In this document: piece after piece, positions 24,911-40,084 of the stretch
How positions within the stretch are numbered: the stretch's first letter is position 1
Layout: every line of letters begins with the position of its first letter
NCBI RefSeq assembly: GCF_963678975.1
Contig: NC_089277.1
Span: forward strand, 24,998,672-25,062,671
DNA from: Dysidea avara
Taxonomy: Eukaryota; Porifera; Demospongiae; Dictyoceratida; Dysideidae
Reading direction: 5' to 3'
Length of the DNA stretch: 64,000 nucleotides
Made by a program: the position numbers and the translations under genes
The notes under the pieces: model-generated
The model's database searches: none
What the model was told of the DNA's origin: nothing
The model's input: the letters and a program-made list of their open reading frames with translations, nothing else

Positions 24911-27826
24911 ATCTCTTCATATTTAAAATTATGAAATGCATTACTTTATCAATGATGCATCGTTTTGTATTGCATGTACATAGATATATTTTAGAATTTA
25001 CCGGTAACAGCAATCAGTGTTTTAATAGTTCACAAAGTAGGGGAGTATACATGTAATTTATTGTATGTGTTTGAGCAATGGATTCAAGTTTTTGTACTTG
25101 TCTGTCAGCCTGTTCAGTTTGTAAATATATCTACGTACTAAGTTTCTATCAAGAAGCTATTTCCAGCATGTATCTATTTTTGTCTGGACCTGTCTGAAGC
25201 CATTGAGATATTTTTATGATGTTATTGAGATACGAAACTATCACATCAACTGTGTCAGTGTGTCACATACAGGTACGTATGTGGCACAACAAAAGTAGGG
25301 GTGTCACTTACATACATACATGCATATACCAAATACTTGTTTTGACTATACATTCTACAAGGAGTTGTAATAAACATGCTCAATCTTATATCTTCCTAAT
25401 ATTACTTTTTAGAAGATAATATTTGCAGGTGACTAATAATTATTCTCTCTTTGCATTTACATTGATGCTCATGGTGCCAGAAGTAATTCAGCAATCCAAA
25501 GGTTGTAGTTTGTTTCTAAACCAATGGTCTGTTACAAAAGATTAATCCCATAGGTGTATAGACCTCATTAGTGTATAGTTGTACCTATATAACCTCAAAG
25601 GTTAAGACTGAGATGAATTTATTTTTCACTATCACATAATAGATATTGTGTGCTTTACTGATACAGTGGACTTGTAACATTTCTGTACACATTTTGCAAA
25701 AGGAATGGCATCACCTGATCGGTAGGCAGTGTTATCGCTTATGTATCTTATCTCACCTGACTGACATATTGTATGGTCATGTTGAAGTATACAGACAGTG
25801 AAGAAGTTCTGTGCTAAAAGATAAACAGGTTATGAGGAATTGCAGTTAACTGAAATAAATTTTTGTTAGATGATGGTATTCATTAGGTGATTAACTTGTA
25901 GTCTCCATACTTATATTCTGGCATTTTGACACTTCAAAAAAGTCCCAAGGCGGTGTTTAGAAGTAGCATTTGGCAATCGTTGTATGAATAAAAGAACAGG
26001 TACCTATATATAGCTATCAGTGGATGATGGCACATTTCAGCAGTAATAAAGCAAAGAATATCTGTCTTAGTTTATTTACCATAGACCTTCTGGAATTGGA
26101 ACACATCATGTGATACCCGACACAGAAATCGTTTTGAATCCAACGTCAAGGTAAGTCTTGTTATATTACAAAGAAGTTCCATTGATGTATTAGATAAGTC
26201 TGTCAGGTAATACAAGCACCTGTATTCTGTTGACTTTGAAAGAATTTTCTACAAAGAATTTTAGGCTTGCAGACACTCCTAGCCTACATGTTTGCAGCAC
26301 CGTCTACTTGTAGTGCCTAGCAAAAATGATCAACCCTGTAGACATATAACTTATTTTGATGTGTATTACATACCTGAAATGTTTCTTCACATTGTGGGCT
26401 ACAATTTATGGCCTAAAGCAATATCCAGTGTTGAACATCAAAGGAATTCAAGTAATACAGTCCTTATGAGCCACCATTCACCCAAGTCTACTTCTTCTAC
26501 CATCTGTTTTAGAGAGTTACAATTGCTTTAACACCTGGCTGTACTCATGATCAGATACTGTATACATGACTGAACTGCTTATTTGTCACTTACAGCTTAC
26601 ATATGCAAGTCGATGTCATTTTGGGATGTTAAAAGAGCATATTTCTGGAGCAGAGAGAGATATTCCATAATATCAACACAAACATTTAGTCTATGCTTGT
26701 TTTTGTGTTTCTGCTGCTACAGAAATACTTCATTGATCACCATTCAGACAGTATTGATTGGCATGTCCAGGGGATCTGTGAATCCTATGATTTTCTGAAT
26801 ATTTGACTAATGGAAGTAGTGAACAATGTATTATCCAAGCTTTGATGATTAATGAAGCATCAAGATTAGGGCGAGATGCTACTAACACAACAATGTTTTT
26901 GCTGTGTAGCTGTCAACAAGACAATTCTCAACAATGGACCAAGAACATGATGTATGTCAAAAACTAACACATCATGAATTAGAGAGTGCTAAAAGTAAGA
27001 TAATGTTTGCTCCATCAATGTTAGTTCCTTTGTCGTTGCTATTGTATGTAAATACCATATATGCGTGTGTGCTTTTAGTTTTTGAAGAAATTATTTATGA
27101 AATTTTACTATGCTTGTCAACTGGATGCACTTACAAGCTTATAAACGACCATTAAGAGTTTCTGCTAGGAGAGAAATATTCGTGCCTACTACATTTTAAA
27201 AGCGATGTGGTTACCAGTAGTTAGTGAAATGGTGTATTGCAATTAAAAGAAATGGCAATCCTGGAGAGTTATGTGTAGCTATCATTATTACAGGTGGCAG
27301 TATTTGTTGGACGTGGTCTAAGCAAGGCAACAAGTGTACTCTGGTTTGCTCTTGACAGCCTTCTTTTTCCATGCTAGAGCTTGCAGCAGCAATTTAATGA
27401 TAAACAGGTGTCTATAGTACAAGGATACTATGCATGCACACTTAACAGATAATATGCACAGTTATCCTGTGAATAACACATATCACAATTTTAATTTGTA
27501 ACAGTAGATCAGACCCTTTAAAAGTAATGACATTGATGCAGATGCTATGTTGCACCCTGAACTTCAAAACTGTGAATTAAATCAAGTGCTTTAGTTGTAA
27601 TTTATGTTTGTGAAACATTTTAATTTCTACACTTCAAATTCCTACAGTGATTTAGCATAATTTCAGATGTTTCTGTACAGTGTGTGCTGTACACGCGATT
27701 TTGCACATGTATGGGACTGTGTGTGTCGTTTGTTATAATTAAATTCCACCAGCATATAAAAGATGGACATTTTAATAAACTACCAGTTTTACTGGAGGTT
27801 TATGCCAGGTATAGAGAGATTCGATC
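24911..27826. other. Unit 2 intergenic flank between SSCC-A2 and SSCC-B2
   Basis: Homologous to 15000-18900 of unit 1 and to 40085-43340 of unit 3. Short frames have no conserved protein and differ between units by frameshifts, so I treat the whole stretch as non-coding. It contains a degraded TIR element at about 26090-26560. Confidence 0.7.
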
Positions 27827-29188
27827 ATGGGTCCAAGCAGCACAATCATTTTCATGCTTTCATTTTTTGCTGTCATCTTCTTCACTGATGCTGTGGAGGT
27901 CACTGATGAAGACATCAATTCTCCGCTAGTCTCCTACCTACTTGCTAAACTACAACAATTGGAATCAAAGATCATGGTTAGACCAAATATCAGGACCACT
28001 AGACAGACTACACAAAAGCCTACTAAACCACCTGTTGTTGGTGATAACAAACAGTGTAACTGTCAACCTGGTGTAGTCACCTATGTTAGATTGGGTAATT
28101 CTACTTGTCCCTATGTCGAATATAAAGGTGCCTTGTGCCTGGTTGGCTGAATTCTGTCCATTGTTTAACAAACCTCCACACCTTATCAGCCCTGGTAGAA
28201 GAAGTACAGAACAAATACATGATATCTCTTTCCGTACCCAGCAGGCCAACACGCTATGGGTAATAGCACTAACCTGCATTCACTGTTTGACTCTAGTCAT
28301 GTAGTGCTCAGCATACGTGATCAAGTAAGTGATCACTTGATTGCCCGTGATTCTCTCGAGCAAAAAAAAAGCAGCTAATAGATGGTTTGAATGGGTTTAA
28401 TTATGTGCAGGGTAGGGTGCTTCAACCTATCATAGTATACAGAATACGTTCCTGGATTAATTTAAAAGCTGGGGTACAATAGAACCTCCATTAATGGAAC
28501 GCCTCTGTGCTAGTTCAAGCACAAAAGTGTTCAGTTTGTTTGATAAATGAAACACATTTATTAATATTCTACTGAAACATGCACTTGTTTGATGAAATAC
28601 TCTAATCAAACAGTCCCTGTTCGGATTATCAAGGTCCCAAGATACCAACACAGCAACAGGGAAGCCGCATTATGCTTGCTTTATCAGCAAAAAGAACTAT
28701 GGAACAGATACAATCTACTCTGGAGTTGTAGCTGGATGATGGTTTGACCATATAGGAGCTGCAGTTGATCCACTGTGTTTACCTCCCAACCCTCAATATT
28801 TGAAATATCATTCTGGTTATCAAGGACATGTACAAGTATATGGAGCTGAATATCAAATATCTACTGGTAGTCCAATTGATCAATCTCATGATCGTAATGT
28901 TCCTTGTGCACTCTACCAGGCTTATGGACGCACTAACAAGATAATGATCCCTTCTCATTATGAGTGTCCTCCAGGATGGAATACTGAGTACTATGGCTAC
29001 CTTATGGCTGGAGATTATGGTCATAAAGCAGCTACTATACACAGTTCACTTGTATGGACAGAAGTCTTGAACAGATACCAGGTAGTGCTGGAACTTATGG
29101 AAAGCTGTTCTACAATGTTGAAGCATATTGTGGCCACTTTATTCCTTGTAGTGGTAGAGAGCTCACCTGCGTAGTGTGTACCAAGTAA
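27827..29188 (+). pseudogene. SSCC-B2, split by a transposon insertion
   Basis: The 5' part (27827-28113) has the signal peptide, helix, linker, CNCQPG and TYVRLGNSTCPY. It is then interrupted by about 580 bases of foreign sequence and resumes at about 28690 with YGTDTIYSG. The 3' part has a TGA within GVVAG-WFDH and a frameshift at about 29033, where CACAATTC of intact copies reads ATACACAG. Clearly inactive. TATAAAA at 27755 is intact. Confidence 0.85.
28114..28690. mobile_element. Insertion in SSCC-B2, same family as the 50.2-51.25 kb insert
   Basis: Absent from the matching sites in units 1 and 3, with CTATG possibly duplicated at the borders. The part at about 28245-28370 aligns in inverted orientation with about 50845-51000, including the shared peptide TLWVI-LTCI and the bases CGAGAGAATCAC (inverted) beside a T/A-rich run. 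The rest is unassigned. Confidence 0.65.
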
Positions 29189-30427
29189 CTAGTATGCTCA
29201 TCTGATTACATGTATTTGACACTAGCAATATATGTATAGTATATGCTGCCTTGACTTGCCGGTAGAACGCATAGTATTATTATTATTATTTATACTATTA
29301 ACTTGTGTAGTAAGTTTGCACAATGAAATGTTGTGCATTTGTAGGAGTAAAATGCTTGCTGGTGTAGATTGTACTGTACACATTCCACTATTGTGATCTC
29401 ACTGCTATTATGATAGTAAAAAAATGCCACTACATATTTTATGGTGTTCAGATAAGTGTGAAAACATGTAGCAAAAGAAACTGCCACATATATGTGTATA
29501 TACAGGGCATGACAATGTATAAGTACTTGTGCCACAAATGACAATGATTGACTGCTTTGGCAATAAAATATTACTTATGCCCCTAGCAAGTTTTTGCAGA
29601 CTCATCATACATGGCTAATCGTATGTAATATCTGTACAATAGTGGCATACTATTGCTTGTGACTTTGGGAGGTCCATGTTTGTGTCTACCTTAAATTGTA
29701 TGAACGTTATATTAATGTGCAAGACTTACCTCACTGTTTATGCAAGCATTTGACTCTAATAGCTAATGAAGTATCCAGACTATAGCCCAAGGGGAAGGCT
29801 CTCTTTTTGCTGACATGCACATTTTCCAATGGCATGTAAATGTGACACTCTAAATACTCTACAATCCTGATGTGGTACAGTACCTGGAATAGATGTAAAT
29901 ACTGTGCTTTCACTTATCAACAATTTAGCTGTATTAGTAGTCCACAAAGATGCTCTCTCTGTGCCTTTTTGTGGTAGTTGTGTACTTACATATGTATGTA
30001 TATTAGAAAGCAGTAAATCATATTAAGCCAAAGTTGTTTACAAATACATACATTGGTGATACCAGCTAACTGTCTTTGTCCACGAGATCATTCCTGTAAC
30101 AGATGGTTTATGGAAATGTGGATGAAATACGATATGTTCTCACAGAGTGTCATAGTTACCTAATCCATATGGACATATATGCCGCTAGTGTTTATGATGC
30201 AACTTTGCAGCCTGTAACATTTTATCGCTTAATCTAAAGTGATTTATTAAAATTATAACCTATATTCAAAGAAATCAGTTGATACATGTAGAGTACGTAT
30301 ATTATGTTGAGTTTTTTTTTGTATTCCATAGTGTGCTGTTTCTGTGCATTCGGTATACCACACACATACTGTCTTGGAATGTGCACACATCATTAAAACC
30401 ATCAAAACTTGTTTAATTCTTTTTGCA
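29189..30427. other. Spacer between SSCC-B2 and SSCC-C2
   Basis: Non-coding. Homologous to 43704-44469 of unit 3, where it begins directly after a deletion that removed the 3' half of SSCC-B3. Nothing else is recognised. Confidence 0.65.
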
Positions 30428-30434
30428 TATAAAT
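30428..30434 (+). promoter_or_regulatory. TATA box of SSCC-C2
   Basis: TATAAAT lies 48 bases before the ATG at 30482. The surrounding block, including the GGACCAAGCAGCAATTTCA segment, is conserved upstream of SSCC-C3, so the two C genes share a core promoter. Confidence 0.7.
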
Positions 30435-30481
30435 AAGAGGACCAAGCAGCAATTTCAGGAAAGTCTTTTAAAGAAATCTTC

Positions 30482-31255
30482 ATGGGTGCAAGCAAAGCAG
30501 TCTTCTTTGTGCTTTTGTTGTTTACCATCATCTTCCTCACTGATGCTGTGGAGGTCACTGATGAAGATATCAATTCTCCACTAGTCTCTTATCTACTTGC
30601 TAAACTACAACAATTGGAATCAAAGATCATGGTTAGACCAAATATCAGGACCACTAGACAGACTACACAAAAGCCTACTAAACCACCTGTTGTTGCTGAT
30701 AACAAACAGTGTAACTGTCAACCTGGTGTAGTCACCTATGTTAGATGGGGTAATTCTTCTTGTCCCTATGGAACAGATACCATCTACTCTGGAGTTGTGG
30801 CTGGATCACATTACTCCCATGAGGGAGCTGCCGTTGATCCACTGTGTCTACCACCCAACCCCCAATATTTGAAGTATAATCCAGGTTATCAGGGACATGT
30901 ACGAGTGTTTGGAGCTGAATATCAAATAAGTACTGGTAGTCCAATTGATCAATCTCATGATCGCAACATTCCTTGTGCACTCTGCCAGGCTTATGGACGT
31001 ACTAACAAGATAATGGTCCCTTCTCGTTATGAGTGTCCTCCAGGATGGAATACTGAGTACTATGGCTACCTTATGGCCGGTGGTTATCCTCATAAAGCAG
31101 CTACACAATTCACTTGCATGGACAGAAGTCTTGAACAGATACCAGGTAGTGCTGCAAGTACTGATGGAAAACTCTTCTACAATGTTGAAGCATATTGTGG
31201 CCACTTTATTCCTTGTAGTGATAGAGAGCTCACCTGTGTAGTGTGTACCAAGTAA
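30482..31255 (+). CDS. Secreted short-chain-collagen C4-like NC1-domain protein, SSCC-C2 (intact)
   Basis: 257 residues, intronless. Signal peptide (about 1-22), acidic stretch EVTDEDINSP, amphipathic helix VSYLLAKLQQLESKIM (about 35-50), Arg/Thr/Pro linker with TTQKPTKPP, then the NC1-like domain from C77. It has 12 cysteines in the same spacing as SSCC-A, a sequon (NSS) and the terminal LTCVVCTK. It lies in the intron-equivalent upstream of PI4KA cassette 2. About 185 bases covering the helix, linker and first part of the domain are almost identical to the B copies and to SSCC-C3, although the signal-peptide region differs, which suggests gene conversion. Extracellular role inferred. Confidence 0.88.
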   Translation: MGASKAVFFVLLLFTIIFLTDAVEVTDEDINSPLVSYLLAKLQQLESKIMVRPNIRTTRQTTQKPTKPPVVADNKQCNCQPGVVTYVRWGNSSCPYGTDTIYSGVVAGSHYSHEGAAVDPLCLPPNPQYLKYNPGYQGHVRVFGAEYQISTGSPIDQSHDRNIPCALCQAYGRTNKIMVPSRYECPPGWNTEYYGYLMAGGYPHKAATQFTCMDRSLEQIPGSAASTDGKLFYNVEAYCGHFIPCSDRELTCVVCTK

Positions 31256-31830
31256 CTGACAAACACAGCCAAACTCATTGCATAAACACATTTTTCTTTC
31301 TTGCTTAGAGCAGTAGTTATATATGCGTATGGATAATGTATAACCTTATATGTTTCCACTGACTAATAATATTTTTTGATATGTACATGTCTGTATAGTT
31401 TTAGTACTACATATATGCACACATGTAGAATGTGTGCATTGTAATTTGTAACATATCATTCTATTGTTTATACAAGTATTGGTAAATTTATGCATCACGC
31501 TAAAGGTATTATGACAGTGTAATTTTGGTGTCTAGAACATTTAAAGTTGTACATGTGAGCCAGAATGGTATGTCTCTTCTTATACAATGATTGTGAGTGA
31601 GGTAGGCCAGTTTAGAATGGTACTATCACTGTCTATTCAAGAATGCTATTTTAAGGACAAGTATGCATTGCATACAAGTGATACAAGCACTTAACGTGTA
31701 CTGTACATCCAGTTCTGTTGCACAAACATTTATGTGTGGGATCAAATGGTACCAATTTCTTTGCCTTGTGCTAATGTATTCAGCAAGCAGACAGTACTGT
31801 TTAAGCATGCATTTTGTTATTATCATGTAG
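31256..31830. other. Spacer between SSCC-C2 and PI4KA cassette 2
   Basis: Non-coding. The last part (31560-31720) matches unit 3 at 46890-47033, which is where homology to the tandem unit ends. The AG acceptor at 31829-31830 opens the first exon of cassette 2. Confidence 0.65.
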
Positions 31831-34351
<2,521 letters not shown>

Positions 34352-34383
34352 GGAAAAGTTACTGTTATAGTTGTAACTGGTGT

Positions 34384-34473
34384 ATTAAACAGCCACATTG
34401 ATAATGTTTATGAATTTTTAAATCTGTATCTTTTGACTTATTAGAAATTTAAACAGTTAATTTTTGAAATAAA
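34384..34473 (+). promoter_or_regulatory. Polyadenylation signals downstream of cassette 2
   Basis: ATTAAA at 34384-34389 and AATAAA at 34468-34473 lie 33 and 117 bases past the stop codon. The second is AATAGA in copy 1. Assigning function is inference from the hexamers alone. Confidence 0.5.
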
Positions 34474-34483
34474 TATTTTGGTG

Positions 34484-34688
34484 CAGGGTTCTGCCCAGAA
34501 ATTCCTGAGTGGTGGCCTAAAGCTAGCATTAACAGATATGCTGTGTGTTATATTAGGGTATATTGTATGTGTATCAGTGATATACATGTATGTATGAATT
34601 GTACTGGTCGGATTTAAGAGGGTACTGGTCGATTTTTAGAGGTACTGGTCGTTTTGAACCACTGCCGACCAGTGTGGGCAGAACCCTG
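34484..34688. mobile_element. 205-bp inverted-repeat MITE with 6-bp target duplication
   Basis: The ends CAGGGTTCTGCCCA and its inverse (TGGGCAGAACCCTG, with two extra bases inside) lie between copies of TTGGTG (34478-34483, 34689-34694). The copy 1 flank has the uninterrupted site TTTTGGTGGTATAT at about 23430, so this insertion is specific to unit 2. Superfamily not assigned. Confidence 0.8.
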
Positions 34689-34907
34689 TTGGTGGTATAT
34701 GTATGTACGTGTGTATACATATTTGCAAGAGGAGCAATGTTTTTTGCACAAGTTTTCAGAACCTGTGAACTGTATGCAATAATCTGCTACAACATATGTA
34801 CATAATTAAGTCGCAGTACAATTTCATATATGGCCAGTTTTTGGTTGTTGGTCATTGTATTGAAAGTGTGAATGACAGAGAACATATGGTAATAAGGTTG
34901 CTGGTAA

Positions 34908-35335
34908 TAGGGATGCGGCGATTATGCTGGCATAATTTCGGGCATAATAGGTATGTGTGGAAATCAGGAATTATGCTAGCATTTTGAGGTGATTATAAAG
35001 CTTTAACAGTAGGAAAATCTGCAGATTGCACAATTCCGTTAAAAAAGATCGAGATACTCTAATAGAGCAGTCAGAAACTCTAATAGAACAGTCATTGAAT
35101 ATTATTTACTCTAATAAAGCAGTCATATTGAAATGAAATTCTCTAATACAGTAACCAGCTAAAGAATTCAAGACTATTTGAAGCCTAAACATCAATGAAA
35201 ATGGTCTGATACAGCAATAAACTGGCATTATTAGCCAAGAATAATGGGCAATTCTCAAAAGCATAATAGGTGATTTTTTGAGCACTGCTCAAAAGCATAA
35301 TGCTCAATTTTTGGAGCATAATAGCCTCATGCCTA
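34908..35335. mobile_element. hAT-type MITE (TAGG...CCTA family) with 8-bp duplication
   Basis: Left end TAGGGATGCGGCGATTAT, right end the inverse of TAGGCATGAGGCTATTAT, flanked by GCTGGTAA at 34900-34907 and 35336-35343. The empty site is intact downstream of cassette 1 (about 23645). The interior carries repeated GCATAATAGG words and several copies of CTCTAATAGARCAGTCA. Related elements lie at 45482, 48499 and about 62264. Confidence 0.82.
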
Positions 35336-35441
35336 GCTGGTAATAAGGTTTGGTCCTCACACAGATCAGTTCTCTAATGCATGGTATACCACTAGGGACT
35401 TGCACTATAGTTGAAGTCAGAACCTTGACATCAAAAAGCCA

Positions 35442-35880
35442 TAGATCATGGTATGATCACATTGAAGCTGCAGCTGATCCACTTTGTCTTCCTCATGACC
35501 CAAAGTACTTGCAATATCAGTCTGGGTATCAAGGTGGCGATGGAGCAGAGTATGAATTAGGTGACTCACTGGACCACAGCCATAATCGTAATATTCCTTG
35601 TGCAGTCTACCAGGCTTATAGCCGTACCACCTTCTTAATGGTCCCTTCTCATTATGAGTGTCCTCCTGGATGGACCCGGGAGTACTATGGGTACCTTATG
35701 GCCGGACACTACGGTCACAAAGGTGCTACTCAATACATCTGTATAGATAAAGGTCTTGAACAAGTACCTGGCAGTGGAGGTGATACTAATGGACATCTCT
35801 TCTACAGAGTAGAGGCACAGTGTAACCAGTTTATTCCATGTAGTGATAAAGAACTTACTTGTGTTGTGTGTACCAAGTAA
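35442..35880 (+). pseudogene. SSCC-A3, 5'-truncated copy with open remaining frame
   Basis: Begins at the same internal codon as SSCC-A2 (WYDHI...), so both inherited one junction. A three-residue deletion reads GGDGAEYE where A2 has GGAYLYGAEYE. The rest is open to LTCVVCTK and the stop. The frame also continues upstream into PI4KA 3'-flank sequence, giving a chimeric frame without a signal peptide or TATA box. Probably not functional; the domain itself would be missing its first Cys cluster. Confidence 0.82.
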
Positions 35881-37623
35881 AATATTGTATACTCAGTGTG
35901 CAGCTTGTACAACATGATTTTAATTTCCAAACATCTTTTGTATTGTATTGTACCATAGATAATATACGTAATAAAGGATTGGCAACGCGCCTATTAAACC
36001 TGTAGTGACGTCACGTACAATTCTCGTTACGGTTCGTCATCCAGTTAACGCGCCCTCTCACCCGTTGCTAAACGCACTAGGCTGCTTCATTCCTTGTACC
36101 GTAGCAGGGTACTACTGAGTAAAGACGTAAAGCTTAGTTCAAACGAACGTACAACTACTAAGGTGAGTATCTGATGTAATAAAATAGTGGAACACACTGT
36201 CAGTTTTAACCCAGCGCAAGATAAGGCCCACTGCTTCATGGCTTTTCACAGTTTTGGAGTTTTAACAAGGACACTGAAGTGCTTTTTTCCGAACAATATA
36301 TAAAGAACTAATCGTAACCATTAGTAGAGTGTCATGCTTTGTTTTGTGTAGGCGTACCACTTACCCAAACTATGGTTTGAAGCTGTTTCATTGTGCTGGG
36401 TTTTGGAGTTTTGTCGTGGTACCATGAGGAGAAGCATCAAGTTACTATTCAGCACAAGAGAGCTTAATGTTATGGTGGTGTTATGCAAATATGCATGAGC
36501 TCAAATTCAGATGTGGCATTAACCATCAAAGTATGTGAAAATGGGATATAAAAAGTGTAGTGGAACAGAGCATGTTATCAACATGAAGGAGCTGTTGGTG
36601 GTAAAGAGTAGTGTATCGTGACTTCAAGCTTAGACAGGGAATGATGAGCTTATCTATAAATGTAGCAGCTCACAGCAAATACCATCCACTGGATATCAAG
36701 TGACGTCCTTGTGTTTTGCCACAAAAATAGACATTCCCTTCAAGTGCTGGAAACTAAGTCTAGCTAGTTCACTTTGTTATAATAACTGATATAAACAATG
36801 GACACATATTATACTAGTTATCTGAACTCCTAGGCACCACCTGCAGCTCAGATACCTGATAACTGAAGTTTGTACAAAATCTCTTTACACAATGTTAGTC
36901 AATTGCAAAGTATGAAAAATAACTTCTCTAATAGAACACTCGCTACTCTAACAGAGTATTCAATTTTGACATACAGGTTTGGATAACTGAGATTCCACTG
37001 TACACCTGTAGAGCATTTGCCAGTAGGTCCCACATCCCAGTGTATAGCAGTCAAGGTAATCACGACTGTGTTACATTCAATGAACTCAAGCACTAGTAGT
37101 AGTATTCATATCAGATAAAACACCAGCAACATCACAACCCTCAGAGTCACAAATGACATGGGACTCTCACACACAATCTCATAAAGAAATCTTAAATTCT
37201 GAACTCTGGAATCACACAAAATCAGTGAGGCTTCCAGGTCCAGGATGGCTTGGAGTTAGCTAGATAAATGACTGATGGATGTTCCATTGATTGATCAATG
37301 CAAAGCATACCTGCATCTCCATTGAGGCTGTCGGCTACTCCATTTTGTGCTATAATAGAAGTGTGAAATCCAAGTAAAACCTAGATAAAGATTTATATTA
37401 TTGAAATTCTAACAAACACTAGAAATCCCTAAACATAACACAATTTAGAGATGTTGGTTGAGAGGTCTGTCACTCAGTGAAATTTTGTTGATCAAAGTTC
37501 AGAAATTTGTCAAACGATTACTTTTTTCAGATACTTTCACATACCTAAAACAACAGCCATTGCGAGATCTTTCATGTAAATATGGCCCCTTGGTATGGTT
37601 TCCTACAAACAATTAGTCCCAGA

Positions 37624-38123
37624 CAGTGTTGGGAAATTTACTTTGAAAAGGTAACTAGTTACATATTACTTACAACTGAACTATTTAGTTACAGTTACAT
37701 ATTACCCATAAAATAAAAACTATAATAATATTACATATTTATTATATTACTTTGTGTCCACAGCTTTAAGTTGTCACGTGTGAAACTACCACTTTATCAC
37801 ATGACATGATTGCGTTGTTGGACAATGTGCAGATCTTGGTTATAAGTAAGAAGCTGGTGAATAAGCTTCATTCAGTAGGCTTCGTTACTTCGTTGTGGCT
37901 AGGCGTTACTCAGAGGATAACTAACGAGATTAGCAATTTTGTTACTTGTAGTAATAATATTACATAATATTAGACTCGTTACAGTAACTATATTACTTAG
38001 GTAACACGTTACATTTGTAAGTAAAGTAATTTGAGTTATATTACCCGTTTTTATAGCGTATTTCGTTATTACTTAGTTACCACAAAAGTAATAATATTAC
38101 ATAACGCGTTACTCCCAACACTG
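37624..38123. mobile_element. 500-bp hAT MITE nested in the 3.27 kb element
   Basis: The ends CAGTGTTGGGA and its inverse TCCCAACACTG are flanked by GTCCCAGA at 37616-37623 and 38124-38131, an exact 8-bp target duplication. The interior is rich in GTAACTAGTTACATATTAC-type words, as in CAGTGTTGGGA-ended hAT MITEs known in many animals. Confidence 0.87.
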
Positions 38124-38569
38124 GTCCCAGATATAAAAGGAAATCTCATCATTGAAATTTGCTTACTGCACTATTTAGTTGTTCACTTTACATGGTCATA
38201 GCACACAGTAACAGTTGTCAACAGCACATGCACTATAAAGATAGCTGAATTTCGAGGATTTTCTGAGTGACTGACCCCTGGCATTGGTGACCCTAGTCAC
38301 CCACGCAATACGACACACATGTGAACAACACAACAAAAACAGAATGGAGTGTTCAGTGAACTCTTGTCCTCCACCACACACATACACACAGCCTAAGCCG
38401 GCAGCTGTACCTATTGTCACCCAAAAAAAACCAACACTGGGATGCCTGTGCACCACTCAGGCACTATAGTCTTGTGCAGAATCCTCCTGGGACTATATAG
38501 ATCTCACAGGGAGAGGTCGCAGAACCCAAAGTTCCACAACAACCACTAAGTTGAGACAAGGACAGTGAG

Positions 38570-38870
38570 GCAGCATAGCCAAGTGGCTAGAGCACTAGCC
38601 TGGTAATTGAAAGGTTCCAGGTTTTTTGAAATTTAGTGTTTCCTTGAGCAAGAAACTTTGTTCACACTGCTCCAGCTGTATACAGTTGGGGACCTGGTGA
38701 GCTGTCACAGCAACATCAATGGGTACCTGGCGTTTACTGGGGAAGCAAATTCCCAATATCCATCTCGAGCTCTCCATTAAAAAAACATTGCCACTGGATA
38801 TATAAGGTATTTGCTGCTGAAGCCCTAAACGAGCATACAATCCACATAAATCCTTGTTTACATAGTCCAT
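38570..38870 (+). mobile_element. tRNA-derived SINE
   Basis: The head has an A-box-like segment (TAGCCAAGTGGCTAGAGC) and a degraded B-box region (AAGGTTCCAGG). The body reads TTGAGCAAGAAACTTT, CACTGCTCCAGCTG, GGGGACCTGG and GTACCTGGCG, a pattern I associate with conserved-core SINEs of aquatic invertebrates. The 3' boundary is uncertain. It sits inside the 3.27 kb element. Confidence 0.6.
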
Positions 38871-39519
38871 CCTTATTATGACCTACTGTAGCTGGCTACC
38901 AGGAGCGCATCGAATCCTTGATAGAATTCGATGCTCATGTGAAACGGTAAGACTCCACGACTCACCAAGTTGCTGCCGCGCCCAAAATCCGCTGGTTGAT
39001 AGCTCGCTACGATCGATACTGGTTACATGAGTAGTTCCTCTCTGTTACTGGATAGCGAAATAACAGCACTGGGAACGATAAAGCGGAGCATTCATGTCGG
39101 GTAGCCGTATCTATGACAATAGACGCGCATAAGTTACATAATAAGTCACGCGACCGTAACGAGGATTGTCTAATAGTTGCTATGCGCGTTGCCAATCCTT
39201 TATTACGTATATTATCTATGATTGTACTTACATAGTGTACTAGACTAGTGTATGTGTAAACTTGTCCATGTGGCATACTGTATTACTTTTTGAAGAGTTA
39301 AAATAAATTGTACAACTGTTGTGGTAACACACAATTCATAACTGTTGTTACTAAGAGATTATTACTGATGGAAGCTGCTACGTCTGATCAGTGTACAAAT
39401 CTCATTATGATATGTAGTATGGTCTATTAGTACTCATAACAAGTTCATACTTTTGGTTAACAAGCCTTGTAAGTCTGTGATAGACTCTTATTATTAGGTG
39501 CATGCAGTTCAATCTCTGC

Positions 39520-40084
39520 TAGAGCTGTGCGATGATGAAATTTCTGGTATCTCAATAATGCTACTACTAATTATCACGATACTTATATAAACCACAAATG
39601 TGACCGGTCCTGCAAAAACAGGGCATGTGGGCACAAACTACACCCCATCACACTAAAGGTCATATCTCAGTATTGGACCAGAATATTTAGATTCTGGAAC
39701 CGGCTTCATCATATTGATAATCAAATGCTTACGAAGTGTTATTGCCATAGTATATCGGTATAAAATTTGTGAGTCAAGGAAGTTTGAAAAAGTAGACAAA
39801 AATCATGCGTCCACATGCCTTGTTTTCGCAGGCCCAGTCACAAATACCAATATTTACTCTGTATAAGTCTACTCTAAGTCAACACTAATCACAATGGAAA
39901 ATCAGCATTAAGAAAATTTTTACAAGGAAAGGGTGATAAATGACTGCTGTTTATATACTGTAGATTGGTTTCCTTAGTATGCAGAAATTTACTATTATAA
40001 CAATAATAAAAACTGACATGATAACGATAATTCCATTGATATCTATCTCAATAATCTTATTATCATAGTTATCGCACAGCCCTG
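39520..40084. mobile_element. hAT-like MITE orthologous to 24592, with a nested insertion
   Basis: Same ends and same target as the unit 2 element at 24592-24910. It is longer because a 242-bp element (39600-39841; ends GTGACCGGTCCTGC and the inverse of GTGACTGGGCCTGC; flanked by AAAT) sits inside it. Unit 2 has the empty AAATACC site. A relative of the nested element is at 62632-62880. Confidence 0.75.

Larger units (their letters stand above)
35954..39220. mobile_element. 3.27 kb non-coding TIR element with 7-bp target duplication
   Basis: Perfect inverted termini of 37 bases start CATAGATAATATACGTAATA. Both sides carry ATTGTAC (35947-35953, 39221-39227). Unit 2 shows the empty site with one ATTGTAC at about 24251. 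No transposase is visible; the interior hosts an hAT MITE and a SINE. A 7-bp duplication fits few DNA transposon groups, so the superfamily is left open. Confidence 0.88.
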
